Positions 20,001 to 31,900 of a stretch of DNA of 64,000 nt are shown here, in pieces. The notes beneath the pieces were generated by a model that saw nothing but the letters and a program-made list of their open reading frames with translations, was not told the origin of the DNA and ran no database searches. This DNA is from Burkholderiales bacterium. GTDB taxonomy: Bacteria; Pseudomonadota; Gammaproteobacteria; Burkholderiales; Methylophilaceae. How positions within the stretch are numbered: position 1 is the stretch's first letter; the number at the start of each line of letters is the position of its first letter. The stretch lies in NCBI GenBank assembly GCA_030831475.1, contig JAURKY010000001.1, positions 1 through 64,000 of the forward strand, written 5' to 3'. A program made the position numbers and the translations under genes.

Positions 20001-21671
20001 AAGCCTGGTGAGGGAGGCCAACTACCCGGCCATAAAGTTAGCCCTTACATAGCTAAATTGAGGTTTTCAGTGCCAGGAGTAGGATTAATTTCACCTCCAC
20101 CTCATCACGATATTTATTCAATTGAGGATTTAGCACAGCTTATACATGATTTAAAAAATGCGAACCCAAATGCGGATATTTCAGTGAAGCTGGTTTCTGA
20201 AACAGGTGTCGGTACTGTAGCAGCCGGCGTGGCTAAAGCAAAATCAGATCATATTGTCATTGCAGGACATGATGGAGGAACTGGTGCCTCACCTATTTCA
20301 TCGATTAAGCACGCAGGCACACCTTGGGAGATTGGTCTGGCTGAGACACAACAAACATTGGTGCTCAATCGACTTCGAGGCCGCGTAGTTCTGCAAGTTG
20401 ATGGACAAATGAAAACAGGCCGCGATGTGGTGATTGGCGCCATGTTAGGTGCTGATGAATTTGGTTTTGCTACGGCACCTTTAGTGGTTGAAGGTTGTAT
20501 CATGATGCGTAAGTGCCACTTAAATACTTGCCCTGTGGGCGTGGCTACCCAGGATCCCGAATTAAGAAAACGATTTAAAGGCCAGCCTGATCATGTGGTT
20601 AACTTCTTTTTCTTTATTGCTGAAGAGGCCAGAGAATTAATGGCATCGTTAGGTATTGCTAAATTTGATGATCTGATTGGTCGATCTGATCTTTTAGATA
20701 TGCAAAAGGGTATTGATCACTGGAAGATTCATGGACTTAATTTTAGCCGTATCTTCTTCCAGCCTGATGTGCCAAAAGAGGTTGCGCGTTTCCATGCTGA
20801 AACTCAAGATCATGGACTTGATAAAGCACTTGATCATGAGCTGATTAATAAAGCGATCAAAGCGATCGAGACAAGACAATCCATTGAGTTTGATATACCT
20901 ATCACAAACACCAATCGAACGGTGGGCACATTAATTTCACATGAAGTTGCTAAACGCTATGGCAATGAAGGATTAGCTGAGGATTCGATTAAAGTTAATT
21001 TAGCAGGCACAGCCGGTCAAAGTTTTGGTGCCTTTTTAGCTCGTGGCATTACCTTTAATCTTCATGGCGAAGGTAATGATTACGTCGGTAAAGGACTCTC
21101 AGGGGGTAAGATCATTATTCGACCGCCTAAACATTTCAAGGGCATTGATGGTCAAAATATCATTGTGGGTAATACCGTGATGTATGGTGCGACTGCAGGT
21201 GAAACTTATTTTAGAGGTGTCGGTGGTGAACGATTCTGTGTCAGAAATTCTGGTGCACATGCGGTTATCGAGGGTGTTGGCAATCATGGTTGTGAGTACA
21301 TGACCGGAGGCACGGTTGTGGTTTTAGGTTCGACTGGACAGAATTTTGCCGCAGGTATGTCAGGTGGCGTGGCTTATATTTATGATCCAGAATCTAAATT
21401 TAAACATTACTGCAATATGTCGATGGTTGATCTTGAAAAGTTAGAAAAAGAAAATGTCCAACCTAAAGGCCCTAGACACTTAGATATGGCCGATGAGGTG
21501 ATTCTTAAAAATTTAGTAGAAAATCATGAGCGTTATACACAAAGCCCTATTGCAAAATCGATCCTAGAGGATTGGGAAAATCAATTGAATTATTTTGTGA
21601 AAGTCATGCCTCATGAGTACCGCCGAGCATTAAATGAAATGCATCAGGTAAAAACGAAGGAGGCTGCATAA
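17049..21671 (+). CDS. gltB: Glutamate synthase large subunit
   Basis: N-terminal CGVGFVA amidotransferase; FMN/3Fe-4S region [14 protein letters not shown]-terminal GXGXG repeats. Confidence 0.97.
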   Translation: MTLERKPNKQGLYDPKNEHDSCGVGFVANIHGKKSHQIVKQGLEILTNLTHRGATGYDPKLGDGAGLLMQMPHAFMQSEAKKLNIDLPAEGHYAVGMLFLPQATKARQACESIITKIIQEEAQIELGWRDVPVDNTDIAQAAKDVEPVIRQVIIGRNDDLETQNAFERKLFVIRKRIENTIAALELDDPAKFYVSSMSSRTIVYKGMLLACEVGIYFKDLVDESMVSALALVHQRFSTNTFPAWDLAHPYRMIAHNGEINTVRGNINWVNARHEKMKSLLMGDDIEKLWPLIDETQSDSASFDNCLELLVAGGYSLPHAMMMLIPEAWAGNPLMNEERKAFYEYHAALMEPWDGPAAVAFTDGQMIGATLDRNGLRPARYLMTDDGVVMMASEMGVLKFPEEKIVKKWRLEPGKMLLLDLQEGRVIDDEEIKKLLSSQKPYAKWIKQSRYFLGDLKAVEGELKLNESLLDTQQNFGFTQEDINFILKPMIEDGQEAAGSMGNDAALPVLSNRPKLIYNYFKQLFAQVTNPPIDPIREEIVMSLVTFIGPRPNLLGIDEVNPPMRLEASQPVLSVEELEQLKQIDKLTNDQFKSIVIDTTFTVTHDEKPGTRMQKALDYLCEQANKAVKDGYNIIILSDRNASKDRQAIPALLACSATHQFLVKAGNRTNTGLVVDTGSAREVHHFALLAGYGAEAVCPWLTFETIKSISTDFMGAQEKFVKAISKGLYKVMSKMGISTYQSYCGAQIFEAVGLNHAFVEKYFTGTATNIEGIGIDEVAEEINRMHQSAFGDDPVLLNALDAGGEYAFRIRGEEHMWNPESIAKLQHASRANHYQTYKEYAELINNQAHRHKTLRGLFSFKKTNAIPLDQVEPASEIVKRFATGAMSLGSISTEAHTTLAIAMNRIGGKSNTGEGGEDTKRFIPITKDTSIADHLGQDIIESNFDLKAGDSMRSKIKQVASGRFGVTAAYLCAADQIQIKMAQGAKPGEGGQLPGHKVSPYIAKLRFSVPGVGLISPPPHHDIYSIEDLAQLIHDLKNANPNADISVKLVSETGVGTVAAGVAKAKSDHIVIAGHDGGTGASPISSIKHAGTPWEIGLAETQQTLVLNRLRGRVVLQVDGQMKTGRDVVIGAMLGADEFGFATAPLVVEGCIMMRKCHLNTCPVGVATQDPELRKRFKGQPDHVVNFFFFIAEEARELMASLGIAKFDDLIGRSDLLDMQKGIDHWKIHGLNFSRIFFQPDVPKEVARFHAETQDHGLDKALDHELINKAIKAIETRQSIEFDIPITNTNRTVGTLISHEVAKRYGNEGLAEDSIKVNLAGTAGQSFGAFLARGITFNLHGEGNDYVGKGLSGGKIIIRPPKHFKGIDGQNIIVGNTVMYGATAGETYFRGVGGERFCVRNSGAHAVIEGVGNHGCEYMTGGTVVVLGSTGQNFAAGMSGGVAYIYDPESKFKHYCNMSMVDLEKLEKENVQPKGPRHLDMADEVILKNLVENHERYTQSPIAKSILEDWENQLNYFVKVMPHEYRRALNEMHQVKTKEAA

Positions 21672-23099
21672 GTGGGAAAAGTTACGGGATTTATGGAATA
21701 TGAAAGATTAAGTGAAGGTAATATTCCGCCTGCTGAAAGATTAAAAAACTATAAGGAATTTGTATTGCACCTCAGTGATGAAGAAGCAAAGATTCAAGGT
21801 GCACGCTGTATGGATTGTGGCATCCCTTTTTGCAATAACGGTTGCCCAGTGAATAACATTATTCCTGATTGGAATGATCTTGTTTATCAACAAAATTGGC
21901 GCGCTGCGATTGACGTTCTTCATTCAACCAATAACTTCCCAGAATTTACAGGTCGGATTTGTCCTGCGCCTTGTGAGGCAGCTTGCACATTAAATATTAA
22001 TTCTGATGCTGTCGGCATTAAATCCATTGAACATGCCATCATCGATAAGGCTTGGGAAAATAATTGGGTCGTACCCCAACCCCCAAAAAATAAAACCGGT
22101 AAGAAAATTGCTGTGGTAGGGTCAGGCCCTGCAGGCATGGCAGCAGCTCAGCAACTTGCCCGCGTAGGTCATGATGTGGTGGTGCTAGAAAAAAATAATC
22201 GTATTGGTGGCCTTCTTCGTTATGGAATCCCTGATTTTAAAATGGAGAAAAGTCATATTGACCGTCGTATGGAGCAAATGGAAGCTGAGGGTGTTGAATT
22301 CAGAGTAAATCAAAACGTCGGTGAAAATGTTGACCCTGATCAATTAGTTAAAGATTTTGATGCAGTTATCCTAGCCGGCGGTGCTGAATGGCCGCGTGAT
22401 CTTCCAGTGCCTGGAAGAGAATTAGAGGGCGTGCATTATGCGATGGATTTTCTTCCACAACAAAATAAAGTTGTCGCTGGAGATCAAGTCGAAGATCAAA
22501 TCATGGCGACAGGTAAACACGTTGTTGTGATTGGCGGTGGCGATACAGGTTCAGATTGTGTAGGTACCTCAAACCGTCATGGTGCAGAATCTGTCACGCA
22601 GTTTGAGCTGATGCCACAACCGCCTGAATCGGAAAATAAGTCTATGGTTTGGCCTTACTGGCCATTGAAACTTCGAACCTCAAGCTCTCATGAGGAAGGC
22701 TGTGATCGTGACTGGTCAGTAGCTACTAAATCTTTTGTGGGTGAGAATGGAAAGGTCAAAGAACTTGTCGCCTCAAAGGTTGAGTGGAAAAACGGCAAAA
22801 TGGAAGAAGTACCTAACTCAGAATTTAAAATTAAAGCCGATTTAGTATTACTGGCGATGGGTTTCCTAGGACCGCAACAAAATTTACTTGATAAGTTTGG
22901 AGTAGATAAAGATCAACGTGGTAACGCGGCAGCTTCAACAGAGGGTGATAAGTCATATTACACTTCAAAGGCTAAAGTATTTGCTGCGGGTGATATGCGT
23001 CGAGGACAATCATTGGTGGTTTGGGCAATTCGTGAAGGTCGTCAATGTGCAAGATCAGTTGATGAATTTCTCATGGGGTCTAGCACGCTGCCACGCTAA
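21672..23099 (+). CDS. gltD: Glutamate synthase small subunit
   Basis: [48 protein letters not shown] start abutting the gltB stop. Confidence 0.96.
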   Translation: MGKVTGFMEYERLSEGNIPPAERLKNYKEFVLHLSDEEAKIQGARCMDCGIPFCNNGCPVNNIIPDWNDLVYQQNWRAAIDVLHSTNNFPEFTGRICPAPCEAACTLNINSDAVGIKSIEHAIIDKAWENNWVVPQPPKNKTGKKIAVVGSGPAGMAAAQQLARVGHDVVVLEKNNRIGGLLRYGIPDFKMEKSHIDRRMEQMEAEGVEFRVNQNVGENVDPDQLVKDFDAVILAGGAEWPRDLPVPGRELEGVHYAMDFLPQQNKVVAGDQVEDQIMATGKHVVVIGGGDTGSDCVGTSNRHGAESVTQFELMPQPPESENKSMVWPYWPLKLRTSSSHEEGCDRDWSVATKSFVGENGKVKELVASKVEWKNGKMEEVPNSEFKIKADLVLLAMGFLGPQQNLLDKFGVDKDQRGNAAASTEGDKSYYTSKAKVFAAGDMRRGQSLVVWAIREGRQCARSVDEFLMGSSTLPR

Positions 23100-23140
23100 C
23101 TTGTTCTAGATCTATCTTTAGATTTGATAAGTTATCAATC

Positions 23141-24199
23141 ATGTTAAAAAACGATACGATATTAAAGACTCTCAGAGGTGAAAAAACTCCCTATACCCCT
23201 GTCTGGATTATGCGCCAAGCGGGTAGATACCTGCCCGAGTATCGCGAGACTAGAAAAAATGCAGGAAGCTTTTTAGACCTTTGTAAAAATAAAGATTTTG
23301 CTACCGAAGTCACTCTCCAACCTTTGGATCGCTACCCCTTGCTGGATGCTGCGATTCTCTTTTCCGATATTTTAACAATTCCAGATGCCATGGGTTTGGG
23401 TCTTTATTTTGCTGATGGCGAGGGACCTAAGTTTGAACGCCCTTTAACAAATGAAAAAGAGGTTCATAAATTAGATGTACCAGACGTGGAACAAGATTTG
23501 GCCTATGTTTTTGATGCGGTTAAAAGTATCAAGCAAGCATTAAATGAACGAGTGCCCCTCTTGGGTTTTGCTGGAAGCCCATGGACATTAGCCACTTATA
23601 TGATTGAAGGGCAAGGTGGGACAGATTTTTTAAATATAAAAAAGATGCTGTATGCGAGACCTGATTTATTGCATCACATTCTCAAAATTACAGCAGAGTC
23701 GGTAAGTCAGTATTTATCTTTTCAAATTAAAGCGGGTGCAGATGCTGTGATGATTTTTGACTCATGGGGCGGCGCTTTAGCTGACAATGAGTACGAACCT
23801 TTTTCATTAAATTACATGAAGGTCATCATTAATAATTTAAATATTATGGGTCATGAAAGTACCCCTAAAATTTTATTTACTAAAGGTGGCGGTCAGTGGT
23901 TAGATAAGCAGTTACAAAGTGGCGCCGATGCTCTTGGACTTGATTGGCAAACAAACATTAAGCAGGCCAAAGCGATCGTCAAAGATCAGGTTACCCTGCA
24001 AGGCAATATGGATCCCTCTATATTGTTGTCGGATACCAAAGCAATTGAAAAGAATGTGAAGTCAATTATTGATGATTATGGTCATGGCGAACGACACATA
24101 TTTAACCTCGGTCATGGTATTACTCAATTTACCCCTCCTGACAATGTCACTTGTATGTTAGAGACATTAAGATCTCATAGCCCCCAATATCATCTGTAA
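23141..24199 (+). CDS. hemE: Uroporphyrinogen decarboxylase
   Basis: [35 protein letters not shown]. Confidence 0.96.
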   Translation: MLKNDTILKTLRGEKTPYTPVWIMRQAGRYLPEYRETRKNAGSFLDLCKNKDFATEVTLQPLDRYPLLDAAILFSDILTIPDAMGLGLYFADGEGPKFERPLTNEKEVHKLDVPDVEQDLAYVFDAVKSIKQALNERVPLLGFAGSPWTLATYMIEGQGGTDFLNIKKMLYARPDLLHHILKITAESVSQYLSFQIKAGADAVMIFDSWGGALADNEYEPFSLNYMKVIINNLNIMGHESTPKILFTKGGGQWLDKQLQSGADALGLDWQTNIKQAKAIVKDQVTLQGNMDPSILLSDTKAIEKNVKSIIDDYGHGERHIFNLGHGITQFTPPDNVTCMLETLRSHSPQYHL

Positions 24200-24201
24200 A
24201 T

Positions 24202-24234
24202 TTGTCATAAATCTATAACAATTAAGTCATAACA
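24202..24234 (+). promoter_or_regulatory. Putative PHO box (three 11-bp PhoB-like units)
   Basis: TTGTCATAAAT|CTATAACAATT|AAGTCATAACA; first unit 10/11 to CTGTCATAAAT. Confidence 0.55.
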
Positions 24235-24244
24235 TTCGTTTGTT

Positions 24245-24805
24245 ATGGATAAATTTTTAAAAGATTCTTTTAAATATTTAAATAGGGTTGATTATTCAGC
24301 CTGTTGTTATTTGAATCATTTAAGTCGCATTACTTTTATCAGACTTTTTTTCAAAGCCACTAGTCGATTAGGGGATGGTGTCTTTTGGTATTGTTTGATG
24401 ATTTTCATTATTGGTATCAATGGATATCAAGGCATCAAACCCGTTTTAATGATGTTAATTTTTAGTGGAATGGGTACGATCATTTATAAAATTTTAAAAA
24501 ATAAAATATCCAGGCCCCGGCCATATCAAGTTCATCAAGCCATCGTTAATCGTGGAAAAATTCTAGATCATTTTAGCTTTCCCTCGGGCCATACATTGCA
24601 TGCCGTCATTTTTTCAATGATTGCAATGTACTATTATCCTGAGCTAACTTTCTTGGTTTTACCTTTTACATTGCTTGTTGCCATGTCAAGAGTGATTTTA
24701 GGTATTCATTATCCAACGGATGTAATCGTCTCGCTTTTAATTGGGTTATTCATAGCGGACATTGCAGTTTCAGCAGACAATATTTTTTCCTTAGGTTTTA
24801 ATTAA
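24245..24805 (+). CDS. PAP2 superfamily phosphatase (lipid phosphatase-like)
   Basis: KNKISRPRPYQ, FPSGHTLHAV, SRVILGIHYPTDV acid phosphatase motifs; multiple TM segments. Confidence 0.85.
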   Translation: MDKFLKDSFKYLNRVDYSACCYLNHLSRITFIRLFFKATSRLGDGVFWYCLMIFIIGINGYQGIKPVLMMLIFSGMGTIIYKILKNKISRPRPYQVHQAIVNRGKILDHFSFPSGHTLHAVIFSMIAMYYYPELTFLVLPFTLLVAMSRVILGIHYPTDVIVSLLIGLFIADIAVSADNIFSLGFN

Positions 24806-25996
24806 TTGAAAATTTTATTTATTTCGGATGTTTACTATCCGCGTATCAATGGTGTTTCAACATCAATAAAAAGTTTTAAAGAAAATCTTGAGCAATTAGG
24901 TCATGAAGTGCGTTTAATTGCCCCTGAATATAACAATCATCTTTGTTCAGAAAAATGGATAAAAAGAGTGCCATCATTTCAGGTTCCTTATGATCCGGAA
25001 GATCGCCTCATGAATTATTTTGAATTAAAAAAATTGAAAAAATGGGTTGAATCGGAGAAATTTGATCTTATTCATATTCATACTCCATTCATGGCTCACT
25101 ACTTTGGTCTTAATTTAAGAAAGACCTTATCTATTCCATGCATTGAAACTTACCATACTTTTTTTGAAGACTATTTACACCATTACATTCCATGGCTACC
25201 TGAAAAATTTGGTAGACGTTTTGCTAGATGGATATCAAGAAGGCAGTGTAATTCTGTGGATGGAGTGGTTGTACCATCTAAACCCATGCTTGATGTATTA
25301 ACTCAATATGGTATTGATAAAACCATGTCTGTGATTCCTACCGGTATCGATGAGCATTTTCTTACTAAACGAAATTCTGATGTCTTTAAATTAAATTATC
25401 AATTACAAATGAATAAAAAAATTCTTCTTTATGTTGGAAGAGTTGCAAAGGAAAAAAATATAGAATTTTTATTACATGTGGTTAAAAATTTATCAAAGGA
25501 ATATAAAGATATTTTACTTTTAATCACTGGCGAAGGACCTGCTGACAAAGATCTGAATTTAAAAATAAAAGAGTTTGGGATCCATGAATTTGTTAAAAGA
25601 CTACCGTATCTTGATCAAAGAAATGAACTCCCACAATGTTATTCGGCTGCTGATGTATTTGTGTTTTCATCTAAAAGTGAAACACAGGGTATTGTTCCAT
25701 TGGAGGCAATGGCACAAGGTACCCCGGTGGTTGCAATTGCTGAAATGGGGATAAAATCTGTCATAAGTAATAATAACGGGGCATTAGCTTCAAAAGATTC
25801 TGTAAAAGATTTTTCAGAAAAAGTTGAAAAATTATTAGTAAATAAAAAGTTTTATGAAGAGCAATCAAATAAAGCAATTGATTATGTTAAAAATAATTGG
25901 ACTGCAATTAAACAAGCAGAAAAAGTTATGATGTTTTACTCTGAAATTATTAATAACTTTAAGAAAGATGAATTATTCTTATTAAGTAAAACTTAA
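24806..25996 (+). CDS. GT4-family glycosyltransferase resembling diacylglycerol glucosyltransferases
   Basis: FISDVYYPRINGVSTSI; IETYHTFFEDYLHHYIP; EX7E motif ETQGIVPLE; TTG start directly after the PAP2 stop. Confidence 0.8.
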   Translation: MKILFISDVYYPRINGVSTSIKSFKENLEQLGHEVRLIAPEYNNHLCSEKWIKRVPSFQVPYDPEDRLMNYFELKKLKKWVESEKFDLIHIHTPFMAHYFGLNLRKTLSIPCIETYHTFFEDYLHHYIPWLPEKFGRRFARWISRRQCNSVDGVVVPSKPMLDVLTQYGIDKTMSVIPTGIDEHFLTKRNSDVFKLNYQLQMNKKILLYVGRVAKEKNIEFLLHVVKNLSKEYKDILLLITGEGPADKDLNLKIKEFGIHEFVKRLPYLDQRNELPQCYSAADVFVFSSKSETQGIVPLEAMAQGTPVVAIAEMGIKSVISNNNGALASKDSVKDFSEKVEKLLVNKKFYEEQSNKAIDYVKNNWTAIKQAEKVMMFYSEIINNFKKDELFLLSKT

Positions 25997-26700
25997 ATTG
26001 ATTTAGAAATAAGTTGAAAACAATTATCTGATAATTTTTTCCGATCAAGATTAGCTTCAATCATATCCAAAATGTTTAATCTAACCTCTAACCTGTTATG
26101 TTTGATTATTAAAAAAAATGACTCAAGCAAATTGATGTCATCATAATAACTAGCAATAGTTGTTTTTTTATTGTTATGAAAATATGAAATTGAGATAGGA
26201 ATAATATTTTTCTTACTATCGATTGCAGCTTGAAATAAATTACTTTTAAAAGGTAAGAGAGAATTCCCATCCGTTGCCTTTCCTTCAGGAAAAAAACACA
26301 CCGAATTCATTTTTAATTGCTTGATGACTTTGTCATTTATTTTTTTTAAATTTGTTTTTGAAGACCTATTCACAAAAATTGTATCTGCACAAAAGGTAAG
26401 AAGATTAATAAATGGCCATTTTTTTATTTCATCAGTAGCGATAAAACTGACATGAGATTGTGAATTGATGACTACAATATCAAGCCATGAAACATGATTG
26501 GCGGCAATGAGAAAATTTTGCTGTGAAGTTAAGGTTTTTAAATTTTTATTTACACTCACCTTGATTTTGAGAATTGATAAGATTATTTTTGACCAAATTG
26601 AAATAATATTTTGTTTTAAATGACGATTAAGCAGGAAAAGAAAAGGGCTTATGAAAAGCCCTAGAATTAATGTAATTAGAATAAGAATAAATTTGATCAT
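25993..26700 (-). CDS. 1-acyl-sn-glycerol-3-phosphate acyltransferase-like (PlsC family)
   Basis: NHVSWLD (HX4D) and FPEGKATDG motifs. Confidence 0.8.
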   Translation of the reverse strand: MIKFILILITLILGLFISPFLFLLNRHLKQNIISIWSKIILSILKIKVSVNKNLKTLTSQQNFLIAANHVSWLDIVVINSQSHVSFIATDEIKKWPFINLLTFCADTIFVNRSSKTNLKKINDKVIKQLKMNSVCFFPEGKATDGNSLLPFKSNLFQAAIDSKKNIIPISISYFHNNKKTTIASYYDDINLLESFFLIIKHNRLEVRLNILDMIEANLDRKKLSDNCFQLISKSI

Positions 26701-26709
26701 GGGATAAAT

Positions 26710-28287
26710 TTAATGATGGCTTCCCTCTTCAATACCAATGCCTGTTTGAGCTCTAAAATATTGGCTATCAAATTTCTTATGTTCATCCTTGGCAGTTTTT
26801 GATTTATCAGTCACCGAGAAAAACCAAATTAAAATAAAAGTCACCGCCATGGAGAAGAGGGCAGGATATTTGTAGGGAAATATGGCCTCTGAATTCTTTA
26901 GGATGTCGACCCAAACAACAGGACCTAGAATAACTAAAAGAACAGCAAGCATAAGACCAGCCCCACCACCAATCACAGCACCTCTTGTGGTTAATTTTTT
27001 CCAATAAATAGAAAGTAAAAGTATGGGGAAGTTGGTACTTGCAGCAATTGCAAAGGCGAGCCCAACCATGAAGGCTACATTTTGTTTTTCAAAAATAATA
27101 CCAAGAAAAATCGCAATGATCCCTAGTGCAACGGTAGCGACTTTTGAAATCATCATTTCTTTTTTTTCATTGACCGATTTTGAAAAAACGTTTGCATAAA
27201 GATCATGCGAAATGGCTGAAGCACCTGCAAGTGTTAATCCAGACACCACGGCAAGAATGGTGGCAAAGGCTACCGCTGAAATAAAGCCTAATAATAAATC
27301 TCCGCCAACTGCATGCGCTAAATGAATGGCTGCCATATTATTATTACCAACGAGGGTACCGTCAGCATTGAGATATTCTGGATTGGAAGAGACAAGAATG
27401 ATGGCACCAAAACCAATGATAAAAGTGAGTAAATAAAAGTAACCAATAAAACCTGTTGCGTAAACAACCGACTTTCTTGCTTCAACGGCATCTTTGACTG
27501 TAAAAAAACGCATGAGGATATGCGGGAGACCTGCCGTACCAAACATCAATGCTAGACCTAAAGAGATAGCCGAGACCGGATCTGATATTAGCCCACCTGG
27601 CGCTAAAATAGCATTTCCATTGTCATGAAAATTGACGGCAGCACTAAAAAAACTATCAAAGTTAAAGTTAAAGTTAATTAAAACCAAAAAGGCAATTAAC
27701 GATGCGCCAGATAGCAATAAGATGGCTTTAATGATTTGTACCCAGGTGGTGGCTAACATGCCACCAAGGGTGACGTATAGAATCATAAGACCACCAACAA
27801 TAATGACAGCCACGTAATAAGGGAGTCCAAATAAAATTTCAATTAATTTTCCGGCACCCACCATTTGTGCAATGAGATAAAGAATGACCGTAAATAGGGA
27901 ACCGAGTGCAGCTAATGTTCTTATAGGCGTTTGCTGAAGTCTAAACGATGCAACATCGGCAAAGGTATACTTTCCGAGATTTCTTAAGGGCTCCGCAATC
28001 AATAATAAAATGATGGGCCACCCTACCAGAAAACCAATTGAATAAATTAACCCATCAAAACCAGAGAGGTAAACTAGTCCAGAGATACCTAAAAAAGAAG
28101 CCGCTGACATAAAGTCACCCGAGATGGCTAAACCATTTTGCAGTCCTGTAATGTTTCCACCTGCGGTATAAAAACCCTTAGCAGTTTTAGTTTGGTTCGC
28201 AGCCCAATAGGTAATAAATAAGGTAATCAATACAAAAATTGAGAACATTAAAATGGCAATGAAATTGAGGTCTTGGCTTTCTTGCAT
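26710..28287 (-). CDS. actP: Sodium:solute symporter, ActP-type cation/acetate symporter
   Basis: [32 protein letters not shown]; 13-14 TM segments. Confidence 0.8.
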   Translation of the reverse strand: MQESQDLNFIAILMFSIFVLITLFITYWAANQTKTAKGFYTAGGNITGLQNGLAISGDFMSAASFLGISGLVYLSGFDGLIYSIGFLVGWPIILLLIAEPLRNLGKYTFADVASFRLQQTPIRTLAALGSLFTVILYLIAQMVGAGKLIEILFGLPYYVAVIIVGGLMILYVTLGGMLATTWVQIIKAILLLSGASLIAFLVLINFNFNFDSFFSAAVNFHDNGNAILAPGGLISDPVSAISLGLALMFGTAGLPHILMRFFTVKDAVEARKSVVYATGFIGYFYLLTFIIGFGAIILVSSNPEYLNADGTLVGNNNMAAIHLAHAVGGDLLLGFISAVAFATILAVVSGLTLAGASAISHDLYANVFSKSVNEKKEMMISKVATVALGIIAIFLGIIFEKQNVAFMVGLAFAIAASTNFPILLLSIYWKKLTTRGAVIGGGAGLMLAVLLVILGPVVWVDILKNSEAIFPYKYPALFSMAVTFILIWFFSVTDKSKTAKDEHKKFDSQYFRAQTGIGIEEGSHH

Positions 28288-28289
28288 AG

Positions 28290-28577
28290 TTATTTCTTAT
28301 AGGATGTTTGTATTTGTTTAATAAGTGGCTCTAATTTTTTATTAGCCTGGTATACATAAATAAGCGTGACAATAAAAATAAGTAAGATTAATAAAAATCC
28401 TAAAATAATTCCTATAGAGAAATTAGTTTCAAGAAAAGGCTGACCGAAGAGATCAGGCTTAAATGCAATTACAGAAATAAAACTAAAATAAGCAAAGACT
28501 GTGATGATTAGAAGACGAGTTGTGATTTCTTGTCTAACGCGCTTGAGTTCGTTAAAAATTTTGTTATCAATTATCAT
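28290..28577 (-). CDS. DUF485-like small membrane protein (YjcH-like), partner of ActP
   Basis: Two TM segments; position immediately upstream of actP. Confidence 0.65.
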   Translation of the reverse strand: MIIDNKIFNELKRVRQEITTRLLIITVFAYFSFISVIAFKPDLFGQPFLETNFSIGIILGFLLILLIFIVTLIYVYQANKKLEPLIKQIQTSYKK

Positions 28578-28592
28578 ACATCTTGAATCGCT

Positions 28593-30329
28593 TTAATCAA
28601 TACTGTAAACATTAACATAGTCACCTTGTTTAAATCCAAAGATTTTATTGCCTCCTGCAACCACAGCAATGTATTGTTTACCATCAATCATAAAGGTGAT
28701 GGGCGGAGCATTTACCCCAGCATCAATTTTAGTCGTCCATAATAGCTCACCTGTTTTTGCATTAAAGGCGTTAAAGCTACCATTACCCTCGCCGTTAAAT
28801 ATTAAATCGCCAGCAGTTGAGAGTGTGCCACCAATGAGAGGTTCTTCAGTATGATGCTGCCATTGAATTTTGCCTGTCTCCAAATTTATTGCTGACAAGA
28901 GCCCCCATTTTTCATCGTCGGTAGGTTCCGATTTTACGTACCTTTGAGTTTTGTATCCATCATTGTGTTCCATGAGTGTATATTTAATAGGCGCATGAAT
29001 ACCAGAGATAAAGGCTAAATGTTCATCAATGTTGATACTGACTGGAGACCAATTAGATCCGCCCAAGATACCGGGATAAATAATAGTTCCAGCCTCAGTG
29101 GCTTCGGCAAACATATTTTGTTGTGGCACAAAAGCTTCTGATTTTAGAATTAATTCACCGGTATCGCGGTGGTGAATATAAAACCAACCAGTTTTACTTG
29201 CCTGACCTACAACAGGAATAATTTTATTGTTGTGCACCGTGTGAAATAAAACAGGAGGGCTGGCAACATCATAACCCCATAGGTCGTGCGGGACTTGTTG
29301 GAAATACCATTTGAGTTTTCCGGTATTAGCATCGAGTGCCACAAGTGAAACCGTGTATAAATTATCTCCAGGACGGCTTTCACCGTTCATTTGCGGAGAC
29401 GGATTACCGGTCCCAAAAAAGAGGGTATGAGTATCGCTATCAATAGCAGGTGTCGTCCAAGCAGATCCTCCACCGTATTGGGCCGCGTCAGGATAGTTAT
29501 TAAGATTTTCTTTTTCATAAAGAAGGTCTCGATTTAAGAGCTCACCATCTTTGGTATAGTTGCTCATTTCACCTTCCCAGCCCTGATCTGGAATGGTGTT
29601 AAATTGCCATATTTTTTTACCTGAATAAATATCATAGGCAGCCAAAAAACCAGGCCGACCAAATCGACCGGCTACACCGACGACGGCACCTAAGGGTGCA
29701 TTTTTATCATCATCAATATGTAATCCATAACCTACACCGGTTATGCCTACGATGACTTTATTTTCATAAACAATTGGCGCCATGTTAATGCCTACACCGG
29801 TGCCACCGCTCATGGTTTTATCACGATTAGGGTCGTCGATCGCTAAATTATCAATGTTTTCTGTTAGTACGTTATTTTCAACTACGTTGATATCCCAAAT
29901 AATTTTTCCTGTTTTAGCATCGAGAGAAATAAGTCTTGCATCAACGGTACCCATAAAAATTTGATCACCATGTATGGCTACACCCCGATTAGCAGGGCCA
30001 CAGCATAATTTCCAATCCCGATTTCGATCATGCTCATAGCGCCATAGCTCCTTACCCGTTTTGGCATTAATCGCAATTAAATGATTAAACGGCATTGAGA
30101 TGTACATGATGCCATCTTTTACGATGGGGGTGGCTTGAAAGGTTCCACGAATACCTGTGCGATATTGCCACGCTAATTTAAGTTGATCCACATTGGTACT
30201 ATTAATTTGATCAAGCCTTGAGAATCTTTGATTAGTTAGGTCATTACCATAGGATGACCAGTCTACATTTTGTTGTTGGCACCCTATGAAAAGAAATGCG
30301 GAAAAGAAAAAAATAAAAAATAACTTCAT
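28593..30329 (-). CDS. PQQ-dependent dehydrogenase-like lipoprotein
   Basis: Lipobox FLFIGC; WSSYGNDLTNQRFSRLDQINSTNVDQLKLAWQY; vicinal cysteines KLCCGPANRG; tryptophan-docking-like repeats. Confidence 0.8.
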   Translation of the reverse strand: MKLFFIFFFSAFLFIGCQQQNVDWSSYGNDLTNQRFSRLDQINSTNVDQLKLAWQYRTGIRGTFQATPIVKDGIMYISMPFNHLIAINAKTGKELWRYEHDRNRDWKLCCGPANRGVAIHGDQIFMGTVDARLISLDAKTGKIIWDINVVENNVLTENIDNLAIDDPNRDKTMSGGTGVGINMAPIVYENKVIVGITGVGYGLHIDDDKNAPLGAVVGVAGRFGRPGFLAAYDIYSGKKIWQFNTIPDQGWEGEMSNYTKDGELLNRDLLYEKENLNNYPDAAQYGGGSAWTTPAIDSDTHTLFFGTGNPSPQMNGESRPGDNLYTVSLVALDANTGKLKWYFQQVPHDLWGYDVASPPVLFHTVHNNKIIPVVGQASKTGWFYIHHRDTGELILKSEAFVPQQNMFAEATEAGTIIYPGILGGSNWSPVSINIDEHLAFISGIHAPIKYTLMEHNDGYKTQRYVKSEPTDDEKWGLLSAINLETGKIQWQHHTEEPLIGGTLSTAGDLIFNGEGNGSFNAFNAKTGELLWTTKIDAGVNAPPITFMIDGKQYIAVVAGGNKIFGFKQGDYVNVYSID

Positions 30330-31160
30330 TTAATTAAAGGTTGATATCGGCACATTAAGAGATTTCATTTTATCAGCTATTAGATTGATTTCTGCCTCAG
30401 TGAGTCTTTCAATTTTAAGATTTATTTTTTGTTCAGAGGGTCTTGCCATACTGTATAAATGAATAGCTTGAAGCTTTTTTTCATGAGGTTTAATCAGATC
30501 AATGTATTTTTGAATCTCATCATCCGAGGGTAACTCACCATTCATTTTGATAAGGCAGGTTTGTATGAGTGTGGGTGAGATTTGAATCGCAGATTCTAAA
30601 TTTTTTTTAATTTGATTTTGAGTTAGATTAATTTGATTGATGATTTTTATTTTTTCTAAATCCCCACTATCAATCTTGAACCAAATCTCTTTTTTCCCAA
30701 GAATTTTCTTCCAAGCAGTTTGAACATAATTTTCAGACAGGTGGGTTCCGTTGGTGATGAGCCGAATAATAATTTTTTCATTTAGATGATTTAATTCAAG
30801 TTGATTGAGAACACGATCAATCACATCACCAAATTCAGGGCATGCTGACGGTTCACCATTGCCTGAGAAGGCAATATCACGAAGCATGGTACCTGGCTCT
30901 GTGTGCTTGGCTAAAAAGTCACCCTCTAAAATTTCTTTAAGCCAAAAATTAAGATCATTCTCGAGTAGATCAACATCAATCGGCTCTGGTTTGCCGCGTG
31001 TAAGATTGGGCACCTCACAGTAAACGCACTGCCAGTTACAAGCATTATTGGTATTTAAATTGATACCTAATGAAAGTCCTTTGGCTCTGCGAGACACAAC
31101 TGGGTAGACATATTTTTTTTCAAAAATGTCCCTGCGATGATCGGTAATTGAAAGTTTCAT
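30330..31160 (-). CDS. Radical SAM protein
   Basis: CNWQCVYCEVPN = CxxxCxxC cluster motif; FSGNGEPSACPEF. Confidence 0.85.
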   Translation of the reverse strand: MKLSITDHRRDIFEKKYVYPVVSRRAKGLSLGINLNTNNACNWQCVYCEVPNLTRGKPEPIDVDLLENDLNFWLKEILEGDFLAKHTEPGTMLRDIAFSGNGEPSACPEFGDVIDRVLNQLELNHLNEKIIIRLITNGTHLSENYVQTAWKKILGKKEIWFKIDSGDLEKIKIINQINLTQNQIKKNLESAIQISPTLIQTCLIKMNGELPSDDEIQKYIDLIKPHEKKLQAIHLYSMARPSEQKINLKIERLTEAEINLIADKMKSLNVPISTFN

Positions 31161-31207
31161 AATAGTCTAGCTACGATGATACTTTGAAATGAGTGACAAT
31201 TATATAT

Positions 31208-31846
31208 TTAGGTATTTTTATTAAACCACATGCGCCTTAACGTTCCATCCTTATCAATAATTGCATGCTTGAGAGCACCTAAAATATGGAAGATCAGAAT
31301 GAGTAGAAGCAGTTGACCAAAAATTTCATGGAATTCATAGAACAGTTCTCGCATGACTTCATTATCAATACCTGGAATGATTTTGATACCAAACCATTTG
31401 ATACCGTATTTACTTCCAATTGACATGATGATGCCAGTAAGAGGAATTAAAAACATCAGCAAATACAATCCATGATGCGCAGCCGTTGCGAGTCGTTTTT
31501 CCCATGGCTTCATAGTGGTTAATAGTTCCGGTGGTTTATGGGTAAAGCGCCAGAAAATTCTAAAAAGTACTAAGACGAAGATGGTGACCCCCAATGATTT
31601 ATGAAAATTAAAATAAAAAGACCGTGGCGATTCCTCTTTAGCAACTTCCCATGTATAAATACCCAAATTAAAAAGATCAAAACTGGTTTGTTTTGGTGCT
31701 TCTTTTGGAATATCTGTCATAAAAATGCCTAGAGCAAGCATAAAGATAATCACAATACCAATCAGCCAATGCAGAAGCACCGCAGTATTGTTATAACGTT
31801 TAGAATTATTTAAAAATGAGAAATTTTTCTTTACTTGTGCCATCAT
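31208..31846 (-). CDS. Cytochrome b561
   Basis: Four TM segments with conserved His (LLHWLIGI, NFHKSLG, AAHHGLY, FHILGALKH). Confidence 0.85.
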   Translation of the reverse strand: MMAQVKKNFSFLNNSKRYNNTAVLLHWLIGIVIIFMLALGIFMTDIPKEAPKQTSFDLFNLGIYTWEVAKEESPRSFYFNFHKSLGVTIFVLVLFRIFWRFTHKPPELLTTMKPWEKRLATAAHHGLYLLMFLIPLTGIIMSIGSKYGIKWFGIKIIPGIDNEVMRELFYEFHEIFGQLLLLILIFHILGALKHAIIDKDGTLRRMWFNKNT

Positions 31847-31900
31847 GTTCCTTCATTGAGTTTCGTTTTAAGTTTAATGCCTTAGGGATGAAATGAAAAG

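Noticed and set aside
20249-20503. 84-aa minus-strand ORF inside gltB
   Set aside because: Shadow ORF on the antisense strand of a highly conserved gene.
27657-27678. AGTTAA hexamer repeat (aaagttaaagttaaagttaa) as a phase-variation tract
   Set aside because: Lies in-frame in the actP coding region giving NFNFNF; hexamer changes would not shift frame and only three units are present.
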